Below are positions 47,326 to 58,017 of a stretch of DNA of 64,000 bases, piece by piece. The stretch is from Nymphaea colorata (lineage: Eukaryota; Streptophyta; Magnoliopsida; Nymphaeales; Nymphaeaceae), in NCBI RefSeq assembly GCF_008831285.2, contig NC_045149.1:2965500-3029499 (forward strand), read 5' to 3'. The position numbers and the translations under genes were made by a program. A model generated the notes under the pieces. The model worked only from the letters and a program-made list of their open reading frames with translations. It searched no databases and was not told the origin of the DNA. The stretch's first letter is position 1. Each line of letters opens with the position of its first letter.

Positions 47326-50297
47326 CCCCCAGTTTTCCTTAAACCCCATGTCAGTTAGTAAACTTACTAAAGAGCTGAACTGTGAACTCATTTTTTCTGC
47401 CAACCGTTGTGTTTTGCAGGACTTGGTGACAGGGAAGAGGATTGGGATTGGTTTGGCGTCTGATGGCCTATATCGTCTCCCCATACATGTAGCTACAGCT
47501 CTTATGACAGCGATCAACAAGACAGAAAAACGAAGAGAAGATTGTCTTCAGTCCTTCTTGTAATGGCATGAACGTTTTGGGCATTTACCTTTTGGGATTT
47601 TGAAACAGTTGTTTCCCGACTTGTGTTCTTCTTTGAACTTGTCTTTGATTTCTTGTGATGTTTGTCAGTTTGCCAAACATGTGAGGGCTTCGTACCCTAT
47701 TTCTACTAGTTGTGTTAATGAAGCTTTTTCCTTGGTTCACTCGGATGTGTGGGGGCCTTCGGGAATTCATACCCGTCAAGGTTTTCAATATTTTATCACT
47801 TTTATTGATGATTTCTCTCGGGCTACCTTTGTGTACTTGTTAAAAGATCGCAGTGAGGTTCCTCATATCATAGAGACTTTCATTCTTCTTGTGCATACTC
47901 AATATGGTGGAAATATTAAAACCTTCTGGTCCGATAATGCCCATGAGTATATGTGTCAGTCTGTTGAGGATTTTTTTCGAAAAAGGGGGATTGTTCATGA
48001 GACGTCTTGTAGTTATACCCCCCCACAAAATGGGGTGGCTGAAAGGAAAAATCGCCAGTTTCTTAATGTCACTAAGACCCTTTTGTTTCAGAGAAATCTT
48101 CCCAAACATTATTGGGGTGATGCGGTTCTTACTAGTGCGTACCTCATCAATCGCATGCCCAGTCGTGTTCTTAATGGTCGGACTCCCCATTCGTTACTTC
48201 CTGGCAGTCGTCAACCATTCAACTCCCTCCTCGTGTTTTTGGCTGTGTGTGTTTTATACATAATCACAGTCCCAATATTAAGAAACTTGATCCCAGGTCT
48301 ATCAAAGGTGTGTTTGTTGGGTATTCCCCTACTCAGAAAGGATACAAATGTATTGATCCGCTCACTGGTCGAGTTTATGTTACGAGGGATGTTACCTTCT
48401 TGGAACATGCCTCTTACTTTGGTGAGAATCTTCTTCAGGGGGAGAAGTCTGTGGTTAGGGAAGAGTATTCTCAGAGTCAGAAGCTTCAGTTTACAGATTT
48501 TTTGGACTACAGGAAAGCAGAATCTCTCACTGTTGTTGATGTGCTTGAGAAGGAGGAAGGGTGCGACACTGGAATAGAGAAGGAAGGCCATCGTTTGTTT
48601 GGACAGGTCTACTCTAGACGAGGTGCTCGGATAGAGGAGGTGACTTGCGGTGCGAGATCTACTTCCAATCCCAATGCCACTCCTTCCCTGGATGAACCAA
48701 GTCCTACCTTGAAGACTCAAGATGAGGTTGAAAAGAAAAATGAAGATCTCCCCATTGCCCTAAGAAAGGGTGTCAGGTCATGTACTCAACACCCTATTGG
48801 TAATTTTGTATCTTATTCCAAACTTGGAAAAGATTACGAGTGTTTTGTTTCTTCTCTTTCTTTGGCTGTGATTCCCAGGACCGTTGCTAAAGCTCAAAGT
48901 GATTCCAAGTGGGCTGATGCTATGAAAGAAGAAATGGAAGCCTTGAGAAGAAATGGAAGCCTTGAGAAGAAACATGACATGGGAAGTTGTGAAGATTCCT
49001 GAGGCAGCTCACTTAGTTATATCCAAATGGGTGTATACCATCAAGTACAAACCAGATGGAAGTGTTGAAAGATATAAAGCTCGTCTTGTGGCCAAGGGGT
49101 TTAGCCAGAAATATGGAATTGATTACTTGGAGACCTTTGCTCCTATTGCAAAAATGAAGACAGTTAGAGTTGTTATATCCCTAGCTGTGATGAAGGAGTG
49201 GAAGATGTACCAACTAGATGTTAAGAATGCCTTCCTCAATGGTGACCTCGAAGAAGAAGTATATATGCATATGCCTCCAGGATATGAAGAACCAGAGAAA
49301 TGCTGTAAGCTGAAAAAGGCCTTATATGGCCTCAAGCAGTCGCCTAGAGCATGGTTTGAACGATTGAGACGAGTTATGCAACATCATGAGTACAAACAAG
49401 GGAATGGAGATCACACGCTATTTGCGAAGAAAAAGGAGGGCAGGGTCACTCTTTTACTTGTCTATGTGGATGACATGATTGTCACAGGTAACAATGAGGA
49501 GGAGACCATCAAGCTAAAAGGGTTATTGGCTACGGAATTTGATCTGAAGGATCTTGGAAAGCTGAGGTATTTTCTTGGTATTGAGATTGCTAGATCGAGT
49601 ACTAGTCTGGTGTTGAACCAAAGGAAATACACATTAGATCTGTTGGAAGAGACTGGTAAGTTGGGGTGTAGACCTGCTTCTACCCCACTTGACACCGGGC
49701 ACAAGTTGAGCCTGAGAGATGGAGAACTGCTCTATGAAGAAGGTAAGGGAAGATATCAACGTTTGGTTGGGAAGTTGATTTATCTTACCCTCACTAGACC
49801 TGATATCACTTTCGCGGTGAATGTATTGAGTCAATTCATGCATGCACCTACTGATGTACATCAGAAGGCTGTGGACAAAGTATTATGTTACTTGAAGAGA
49901 AATCCTGGCAAGGGGCTCTTGTATGTAAAACAAAAGACTGTAGAGATCGAGGGGTATTCCGATGCAGACTGGGCAGGTTGTGCTGATACCAGACGGTCTA
50001 CTACAGGGTACTGTGTCTACCTGGGAGGAAATTTTGTAGTATAGAGGAGCAAGAGACAGGATGTATGCTCTCGATCTAGTGTAGAGGCAGAATATAGAGC
50101 CATTGCTATGGGAGTGTCAGAGTTACTATGGTTGAAAATATTGCTGACTGATATTGGAGTTGAGATTGAAGGACCTATGAAGATGTACTGCGATAACAAG
50201 TCTGCAATCAATCTAGCCAACAACCCTGTACTTCACGACAGAACAAAGCATGTTGAAATTGATCGTCACTTTATTCGTGAAAGGATTGATGCTAGAG

Positions 50298-51043
50298 CAG
50301 TGTTGTACGTATCGTACGATACGGGGCCGTATCGTACGATACGTATCGTATCGTTTGCAAAATACGATACGATACACCCCCTGTATCGCAAATGGGGGTG
50401 TATCGTACCTGTATCGTACGATACGTGCGATACGGGCCCCCGTATCGTACGATACGGCCCGTATCGTACGATACAGGCTGATTTCTAAAAAGGAGACTTG
50501 AACCCCATTTTTTCGAGTTTTTTTTATAAAAACCCACCCCTTCCTCATTTCTAATCTATAGATTGTACCGTTTTAGAGGGAAATCATTGATTTCCATTGT
50601 GAAATCATCGATTTCCATTGTGAAATCATCGATTGTCACCGTGAAATCATCTATTAAACCATGGATTTGTGCATGGGTGGCTGATTCCCATTGAGAGGAA
50701 ATGGTTTTTTTTAAACCATGAAGATAAAGATGAAAAAGAATGATATTGTTATGAATTTTGATGTCTATGAAGTATGAATGATGAACCGTGAACGTGTAAG
50801 TTTATAGCATTTAGCAAAATAATAAGTCTATCATTATCTAAAAGACTAAACCATGTTTTCTATGAAGAATTTATTATTTTTAATTTTTTCTGATTTTTTA
50901 TGAATTTCTTGATTTTTTTTTAATTTTTTTCTGATTTATTATTATTATTTTTTTAAAAATTACGATACGGTTACGATACGTTACAATACGGCGTATCTTA
51001 AAGCCCGACCGATACGCCTTACGATACGCTTTTTACAACATTG
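50298..51043. mobile_element. Non-autonomous hAT-like element (MITE), 746 bp
   Basis: It interrupts the copia RNase H coding sequence and is flanked by the 8 bp duplication TGCTAGAG (50290-50297 and 51044-51051), the target length of the hAT superfamily. Termini are inverted: CAGTGTTGTA at the left and, in reverse complement, CAATGTTGTA at the right. The left 190 bp is packed with CGTATCGTACGATACG and variants; the right end has ACGATACG repeats. The centre is AT-rich with three copies of an AATCATCGATTTCCATTGTG-like unit near 50580-50645. It encodes no transposase. Confidence 0.88.
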
Positions 51044-51168
51044 TGCTAGAGAGTTAATCCTACCTTACATGAAGTCTGAAGACCAAACTGCTGACGTTCT
51101 GACGAAGGCTCTATCCTCGACTTCGTTTGAAAGAAATGTATTCAAGTTGGGCATGTTTGATATGTATG

Positions 51169-51185
51169 CCCAACTTGAGGGGGAG
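51169..51185 (+). other. Copia polypurine tract
   Basis: CCCAACTTGAGGGGGAG abuts the 3' LTR at 51186. GAGGGGGAG is the purine core. Confidence 0.85.
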
Positions 51186-51427
51186 TGTTGAAGGTTATTA
51201 GTGTACGGGTCCAGATCTGGACCCGATCCAGTATGTCCTAATTAGGGCATACTTAATATCTTGTAACCCTAATCTTTTGAAGTTAATGAAATCTGAAGAG
51301 AGAGAGAGTCTGGCGGCTAGTGGGCACCGGCTCCTCCTCATCCGTGGTTTTTTTCCCTCTTGTTGAGGGTTTTTCCACGTTACATCGTGATCGTCGTTTT
51401 CTTTCTCTCCTTGTTCGTGTTTTTACA
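51186..51427 (+). repeat. 3' LTR of the 45-51 kb copia element
   Basis: 242 bp, 3 substitutions from the 5' LTR. It keeps the 20 bp palindrome (51206-51225). Confidence 0.96.
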
Positions 51428-52085
51428 TGTCCAAGGACCCAAGCCAAAACTGACCTGAATGCCCAGTATTGTAGATCCCAATTCATCACCTAAAGACAAA
51501 AATCTAATACCAATAGTAGCATTGCGTGCTGGTACATAAGCCCCATGAAAGTTTCACAAAATTTCCAAAGTAGAACTATTGAAAAGTCCCTCTACATACT
51601 TGAAGGGTTAATCCACCCCCCTTAGGGAATATGCATGCTCGCATCTTTGGACATAGGTCCAATTCCTTATCTTCACTTTGATACCAACTATAACAACCCA
51701 TTCTACAAATGACCCATATATTCATTACAGCAAGTTAACCCAGACTATAACTAGCTTTTTTCGTATTTAACAAGGCTATAAGCCCTTGGTTATTTATCAA
51801 ATTATTCAATATAAGGCTATACTCAAGTTCTTCCACATACTTGAGATATTACATTATAATTTATGTAATATAATAAAGTGTAACACTTGCACCTTGTTGG
51901 TTTATCTTGCCTTCCAGTGATTTTGATCTCACATTTTTTCCTTCCTTTCTACTCTTGTTTGCTTCGAAATTGCTTCAAGAACAAGCCTTTCTTTTCATTT
52001 CACAACATTGTTCAATGAATTGCTCCCAACTCCAACTTTTTTGTATTGCACGTCGCATTAAAAGATGCTTTGTGCTATGTCACAT
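51428..52085. other. Non-coding DNA right of the copia insertion
   Basis: The sequence that was continuous with 45470 before the insertion. No exon was recognised. Confidence 0.45.
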
Positions 52086-52175
52086 AGGTACGGGTACGAG
52101 TACCAGTGTGGCTACGGGTACGGACTATTTTCAAAACACTTGGGTGCAAGGGTACAGCCTTTCACACACACACAC

Positions 52176-52596
52176 ACACATATAATTAGATCACTGCCTG
52201 CATCAACCTACATAAAGACGTTTTATCAGATACCTCACCTGACAAGAAAAAAGGCACCAGCATCATATAACTTAAACTCATAAAAGTGCAAAAGTGAAAC
52301 ATCAGGAAAGGATGTTCAGATAAAAGAACAATGCTGCTTTTCTAGCTAGACTTAGTAACCTATTGGAAACAAAAACTTTTACAAACACATATAATTAGAT
52401 CACTGCCTGCATCAACCTACATAAAGACGTTTTATCAGATACCTCACCTGACAAGAAAAAAGGCACCAGCATCATATAACTTAAACTCATAAAAGTGCAA
52501 AAGTGAAACATCAGGAAAGGATGTTCAGATAAAAGAACAATGCTGCTTTTCTAGCTAGACTTAGTAACCTATTGGAAACAAAAACTTTTACAAACA
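52176..52596. repeat. Tandem duplication, 2 x 209 bp
   Basis: The segment beginning TATAATTAGATCACTGCCTG at 52181 recurs at 52390, with no difference that I can see through TTTTACAAACA. It is preceded by a (CA)n run. Confidence 0.95.
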
Positions 52597-52852
52597 TTGT
52601 GAATACCTCAAATACATCTTCATATTCCTAGTCTTAATATACAATAAAAATAGAATAACAAGTTTGAATTTTCAGACGAAACGCAGCCCCACGATGAAAA
52701 AGTAGAGGCCTGATCTCTCCACTCGTTTACAAAAGCGATCTGCAAGCTCGGGAATCGATGGAAAGAAGGGGAAAGACTAAGGAAAATACTTACGGTGGGA
52801 ATGAAATGGACCTGGTTTTCTGGACGTACCCGAGGCGTCTTCTTCTGCTGTG

Positions 52853-53045
52853 CACAAGGCGAGAGAGAGGGCACAGGGCAAGGGGGCGAGAGAGAGGGCA
52901 CAGTGCGAGAGGACAAGAGAGAGGGCACAGGGCGAGAGGACAAGAGAGAAGGCATAGGGTGAGGGGCGAGAGGGCGGAGGGTGAAGGGTGAGGGGCGAGA
53001 GGGCAGAGGGTGAAGGGTGAGGGGCGAGAGGCAAGAGGGCGAGGT
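52853..53045. repeat. GA-rich minisatellite
   Basis: Units of about 28-30 bp: first GAGAGAGAGGGCACAGGGCA-type, then GGGTGAGGGGCGAGAGGGC-type, seven or so in all. It is open in several frames, which explains the Arg/Gly or Pro/Ser-rich ORFs on both strands. Confidence 0.92.
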
Positions 53046-53257
53046 ATCGTGCAAGACAGAGGGGAAAAAAATTGATTTTTAAAACGTTCGATGACCCGAT
53101 GGACGCTTTTGGATTCGGTCAACTTTGACAGAGGCTGAAAGAAAACGGATTCGTCATCGGGTACGTTGACCGTACTCGATACAGTCAATGGCACACCCGG
53201 GACGTACCCAAGGCCGTACCCGTACCCGTACGGGTATCATACCACTACGCCGCAGTT

Positions 53258-53640
53258 ACTGCTCCTTCAAAGCAATACCTGTGTTACATAGGTTTTGTGT
53301 ACCATGTCTATCTATGGTAGGTAGAACTTATTAGGTATCGGATAATTGTACTTTTTTTTTTGGCATTTTTATCATTACTTTTTCGTATTATTATTTCTTA
53401 GGTTGGAAATTCTTAACTCTTGCATTTTCGCATATTTCATATCAACCTTATTTTTCTCATTATCATCCAAAAAAACCATCAACACCTTATTTTTCTCATT
53501 ATCATCCAAAAAAACCATCAACAAATTGCTGACAACTTTTACCTCATATATAATGCTCCAAAAATAACGTCCAGAAAAACCACCATCAAGAGAGCTCAAC
53601 ACTGAACCTCCAACAGTAGCACGCAGTTTTAGCACCAGCA
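53258..53640. repeat. Non-coding stretch with two tandem 39 bp units
   Basis: TTATTTTTCTCATTATCATC begins at 53448 and again at 53487; the 39 bp unit spans about 53443-53520. The rest shows nothing recognisable. Confidence 0.85.
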
Positions 53641-54198
53641 GAAAATGAATGTTGGCCAGAAAACATGTTTAGCTTCTCACACGTCTTGATCTAGTAGCAT
53701 ATTTTGAAGCTGATTATGCAAGATCCATTGAAGACAAAAAGTCTACTACATGATTTAGGGGGGGAATTTGGTCACTTGGAGGAGTTGTTGCCAGGTCTAG
53801 TTTAGAATCTAAGTACAAGGATTTGGCCCAAACTACAACCGATATAATGTGGGGTAAATCCATGCTAACTGATTTATGTTCAAATGGCACCCAGACAGCA
53901 AACCCAAAGCATCAACTACAGAAAATTGGCTGACCTGAGCCACAGATTTCGTTGTCTTCAGCATGGTTGTGTAGTTGCAGCTGAAAACTTCGGCTGCTCC
54001 TCAAATAACCCCCAAAACTATTGAACAATGGGATGAAACCCTTGTTTAAGCTTCCTTCATACAGTAAATTACCATGCTGCCCCTTGCTTATATGAGTTAC
54101 AACAACAGGTTCTTTAAAACATTTAATAAGAAAATCTGATGTGTAAGGCCTTTGACCAACTTATAAAGACTGAGAGACCCGTATAGAGTATTTCAACA
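53641..54198 (-). repeat. 3' LTR of a minus-strand copia relic (left edge not fixed)
   Basis: On the minus strand the LTR begins TGTTGAAATACTC at 54198, right after a GAGGGGGAG polypurine tract (54199-54210). A TTTATAAG TATA-like box lies 40 bases in. I could not define the other LTR end, so the left coordinate is approximate. Confidence 0.6.
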
Positions 54199-55415
54199 CT
54201 CCCCCTCAAACTTGGCATGATTAAGAGAGATCATTCCAAGCTTGTCAATAAAGGATTCTGAATTTGGAAGGTGATCAGCTTTTTGTAAATATTTTAGCAA
54301 CTTGGTCTTCAGTCCTTCATGCTCGAAAGATATCAGTGCTTCTTCATATGCTCTAACTGTGAAATGACAATCAATCTCAATATGTTTTATCCTTTCATGA
54401 AATTTTGGATTTTTAGCAATGTGAATTGCATTCATGTTATCACAAATCAATCTTGTTCTATTATGTATTGGGATTCCAACCTCTTTCTGTAGCCATCTTA
54501 TCCATGTTATTTCACTTGTATCTTAAGCTGGGTCTATATTCAACTTCAACTATAGATGATGCTACATTTTGTTGCTTCTTGTTTTTCCACAAAATCATAG
54601 ACTTACCAAGAGACACAAAATCCAGTTGATCTCAAGTAGATCCTCCAAAGTCAGCATCACAATAGGCAACAAATTCTTTAGAATTGAATAAAGTAAAGAA
54701 CATCCCGTAGTCAATTGTATCCCTTATGTACCTGATAATGGTTAGCAAGATATGTTGATTTAGTGCATTCATAAACTGTCTTATCACATGAACTGCACAA
54801 GTTAGACCTAGTCTTGGGATGGTGAGATAATCAAGCTCCCAACAAGTTGCCTGTAAACCATTGGATCTTATAATTATCATGTCTCAATTTAATATTCGCT
54901 TCCATAGAAGTCTCTACCCTCTTCTTATCATTACATAATCTAGCCACAAGTTCAACTACATAATTCATAATTGTGTTGTGAAAGAAACAGACCTCTTTTC
55001 CAATAAGCTACCTTTAGGCCAAAAAAATACTTCAAGTATCCCAGGACCTTCATTTCAAATGTTTGAGTCAATTTTCTTTTTGTTTCTTCAACAATATTCA
55101 GATCATCCCTAGTTATGATCTTATTATTAACATACAAAAGCAACAAGCACCTTTCTTTATGTATAATGGATACAAATAAAGATGGATTGTGAAAGCTTTG
55201 AGTAAATCCAGATTCTTTGGCAGTTATGCACAACTTTTCAAACCATACTTTTTAAACTCATATAGGATTTCTTTAATTTACATACCCTACCTTCTATATT
55301 AGAAACACCTTGTGACAGTTGCCTGTAAACTTCTTCTAGATCTCCATTTAGAAAGACATTTTTCACATCAAGTTGCCAGAGATTTCAATGCTTTTCAGAG
55401 GCAACATGTAACACT
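54199..55415 (-). pseudogene. pol: Copia reverse transcriptase/RNase H relic
   Basis: From right to left on the minus strand: WQLDVKNVFLNGDLEEVYRQ, then LLLLYVNNKIITRDDLN where the catalytic YVDD has become YVNN, then EMKVLGYLKYFFGLKVA. Next come VIRQFMNALNQHILLTIIRY and FVAYCDADFGGST, and RNase H ends with MICDNMNAIHIAKNPKFHER and HIEIDCHF. Stops separate these pieces. The 5' half of the element (gag, protease, integrase, 5' LTR) is missing: the copia text ends at about 55415, where family C LTR-associated sequence begins. Confidence 0.85.
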
Positions 55416-55419
55416 TTAT

Positions 55420-56189
55420 GTCTCGGCGGGTTTGGTGGAGTGGGTCCAGACCCGAACCCGAGTTCCATGCATGAAGAGGAGCCCGACGCCTCTTCTCCCT
55501 CGTCTTTCCTCTCGGTCTCCCTCTTCGTTGCCTCTCCTGTTGCAAGCGAACGCCCGATGCAGAGAAGAGGAAGGCGGAGGTGTGGCAGCGGTGACGATTG
55601 GGCCGACAGAGGAAGGGCGACGGCGGTGGCGACGGCGTTGCACAGGTAAGCCGTCAGTCTCTCTCCCTGTATCTTCTTCTTTCTTCTTCTCCTCTCTCTC
55701 TCACTGTTTTGTCTTTTGAAGCTTCCCCCTCAGGTCCGATTCTTCTCTGTCGAATCCCCTTCTTTCTCCTGTGCTCCTCACTCGCAGCTCTTTCTCCATT
55801 TTCTGTTCTTTTCCCCTTTGACCCGAGTCTTCTCCCTCTCCCTCTGCACATTCTCCCTCCTGCGCAACCCTCTCCCATTTCTCCATTTGTTTCCCTTCTC
55901 CACCGTCAGTCTCATGCACTGCTTTTTCCCCTTTCCCTCGGTCGAGCTCTCTCTCTCTCTCACTGCACTCTCCTTCTCGCCTGTCCCTTTTCCCTTGCCT
56001 GAACTCTCACCCTTTGCTTTCATTGTCTCCCCATTGCTGTCTTTATGTCGTGAGTATGCGTCCCTCAACCGAATCACCACCCATCTCACAATCGACTGCC
56101 TCCTTCTCACGACAGACCTCTTTTTTTTTCATTTCTCTTTTGTTCATTCTCATCATATTGATTGCCGTTTGGTTGCATTTCAGCTAGGG
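55420..56189. other. CT-rich, GC-rich segment left of family C LTR copy 2
   Basis: It contains GTGGGTCCAGACCCGAACCC, a CAG|GTAAGC donor-like site near 55645 and long CT-rich runs. It may be the 5' part of the family C LTR or a separate insertion. It is not present at copies 1 and 3, so its origin is open. ORFs here have no recognised domain. Confidence 0.4.
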
Positions 56190-57212
56190 AAGTCTGTCTT
56201 CCCCCTCTTACCAGCAATTAGGCCGTGTTGGTGGTGAAGGCAGCGAGCAATCATGGGCGTTGGTGCTCAATCGAGAATTTGAGGTGGCTGCCGGGAGCAC
56301 TACAACAGTTTAGACTCTAAATTTGGGGTGAGCAAGGCCTAATCGAGCCTAAATTGTCAAATATTTGCTGTTGGAGCATGTATAATTATTAATTGAGCAT
56401 GCTAGACTTAAGATTTGATGATTTAGAATGCATGCTAGTGACGTTGCTATTTTGGAAAAAGTTTAGGATTATTTTGAGAAGGACGAGAATCCACGTGTAT
56501 ATCTATCTTTTTAGCATGATGGGTTGATTTTCGAAGCGATTAGGAAGCATGGTAGAGATTGTGATGTTGTGGAGAAGGTTTAGAACCGTTTTAGCGAACT
56601 TGGGAAATATGCTTCTATTGATGTGCATAAACGTTGTATGTTGAGAATCTTAATTGCGGGGTAGATGCCTCAACTAAGGAAAGCAAGTGAGAAATGTGTT
56701 AGTGACAGACTGACCGAAACTTTGAGTTTAGACGTTTGGTCACAACCTCAAACAGTTGGGAAAAGATCTATTTGAGGGTTTTGTGGGTCGACACTACACG
56801 TCGACACCCTCTTGAAGCGATGACCTATGCCTCAATGATTGTATTTTATATTTGTAGATTGTAAAGCAAAACGAGTAGAGAATTTATCATTTGCTTATGT
56901 TTGCAGGTACACCGGACACGTCCCGGTCAAGTAGACCTTGAACGACCAGATTTGAAGCTTGAGGCATTTTGGATATTTTGGCAACGTGCGTGCATGTGCA
57001 TACTAGAATTGATAACTGTTTAGGACAGATGAGGTGGGGTATTGACTCGAGTATCTCCTCGACTCCGATTGTGCATTAGAAAGCATCCTAGAATGATAAC
57101 TGCATAAGACAACTACAAGCCAATCACGGATCAAGACTACTCTTTGTGGTTTGGCTAAGTTTTGAAAGATGTGATTTATGTATTTGATGAATGTGAATGT
57201 TGTGGTATGTTG
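56190..57212 (+). repeat. LTR of gypsy family C, copy 2 (partial)
   Basis: It shares CCCTCTTACCAGCAA, the CACTACAACAG region, TCGACACCCTCTTGAAGCGA, GCAGGTACACCGG and ACTGTTTAGGACAGATGAGG with copies 1 and 3, in the same order. Compared with copy 3 it lacks about 0.2 kb before GCATGTGCATACTAGAATTG. At 57212 it is interrupted by a copia element. Confidence 0.75.
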
Positions 57213-57687
57213 TGTTAGAATGTAGGTATCCCAAATGTATACATATATATATATTTATATATATATTACATATATTAGTCATCTAATATATGTTTTATAT
57301 GTATATATATATTTTATATTTTTTGGGTACTTAGGACACTTATGTAATTTTTACTTTCTTTGTGTATCTTTTGTTTTACTGTATTTTCTGTTTTTCCCCT
57401 TTTATCCCCCTCCTTTTTCTGTTTTACCTAGAGGGAGACTAGTCCCAACGACTAGATTTCTAGCCATTGGGACTGCCTCCTCCTTCTTCCTTTTGGCCCT
57501 CTCTTCTATAAATAGGGCAGCTCCTCTATAGTTTAGCCATGGCTTTTTACCCTATTCTTGTATCTCTTATTGTGATTAATATAAGTTCTTCTTCACCTCT
57601 TGTTTGAGGTCTTATGAATTTGACTTGTTGGTGGAAGCTTCAAGGATGGTTCTCTTGAAGTATTTGTCTCCTTGGGCCTGATTTACA
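57213..57687 (+). repeat. 5' LTR of the truncated copia element, 475 bp
   Basis: TGTTAGAATG...GATTTACA. It has a (TA)n-rich stretch at about 57235-57315 and a strong TATA box, TATAAATA, at 57507-57514, which would start transcription near 57540. Confidence 0.85.
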
Positions 57688-57700
57688 TGGTATCAGAGCC
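57688..57700 (+). other. Primer binding site, initiator-Met type
   Basis: TGGTATCAGAGCC immediately after the LTR end. Confidence 0.93.
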
Positions 57701-58017
57701 TCGTTTTTGGCTCTTTGTCTTGCTGTCATTCAAGATTGAAGGTTCAACTTTTACTCTTTCGTTGGAGCTGTGAAGCACTCTAAGTGTTCAAGAGATTGCT
57801 TGCTACAGTTTTACGCAAGAAGAAGGGTGTTTTTGCTGGCCTCTTTTTGGTGATTTTTTTTTACGGAATTTAGCTCCCTTAGTGGAGAACTCGTGGCTGT
57901 TGGAAAGGTGATTGGTTTCTATTATTGCTGAGATTTTATCCTTGCCGTGGACTTCTTTTCACGTGGCAGCTAGCTTTTTCATAACTTATAAGTGGATCTA
58001 CCTTGTTAATTGTGCTC

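Larger units (their letters stand above)
47306..51191 (+). pseudogene. pol: Copia integrase, reverse transcriptase and RNase H
   Basis: The GAG-pre-integrase region ends WHERFGHLPFGILK after a TAA at 47561. Integrase has Asp in VHSDVWGP, Asp in FWSDNAHEYM and Glu in PPQNGVAERKN, all intact. A frameshift lies near 48225 (continuing FIHNHSPNIKKLDPRSIKGV). A 19 bp tandem duplication (AGAAATGGAAGCCTTGAGA, about 48929-48966) shifts the frame at the RT start. RT then reads open: WVYTIKYKPDGSVERYKARL, QLDVKNAFLNGDLEEEVYM and LLLVYVDDMIVTG. A stop at 50042 follows GNFVV. RNase H (SRSSVEAEYRA, MYCDNKSAINLANNP, TKHVEIDRHFIRE) is cut by the 50298-51043 insertion and resumes at ARELILPYMKSEDQTADVLT. Confidence 0.93.
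45471..51427 (+). mobile_element. Ty1/copia retrotransposon, both LTRs present
   Basis: The two 242 bp LTRs differ at 3 positions, so the insertion is fairly young. Flanks are TGCCC (45466-45470) and TGTCC (51428-51432), a 5 bp target duplication with one change. The order PBS, gag, protease, integrase, RT, RNase H, PPT is that of Ty1/copia. It is oriented opposite to the NAD-malic enzyme gene. Coding capacity is destroyed by stops, frameshifts, a 19 bp duplication and a later 746 bp insertion. Confidence 0.95.
52086..53257. other. Region bounded by GGGTAC-rich, inversely oriented ends
   Basis: The left side has GGTACGGGTACGAGTACC and CTACGGGTACGG (52086-52131). The right side has CCGTACCCGTACCCGTACGG (about 53211-53230), the inverse orientation. 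This resembles the subterminal repeats of a hAT-like non-autonomous element, but no clean terminal repeat or target duplication was found. Confidence 0.35.

Noticed and set aside
50298-50490. Tandem palindromes considered as a CRISPR-like array or origin
   Set aside because: There are no spacers of constant length, and the context is plant transposon DNA with a clear target duplication.
50213-50548. Tyr/Arg/Thr-rich ORFs on both strands
   Set aside because: They are translations of the CGTATCGTACGATACG repeats of the hAT-like element.
52620-53194. Pro/Ser-rich ORFs opposite the GA minisatellite
   Set aside because: They are the translation of a tandem repeat in several frames.
55312-56237. 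Overlapping ORFs on both strands in the CT-rich segment
   Set aside because: Low-complexity Ser/Leu/Phe or Arg/Glu frames caused by CT runs.
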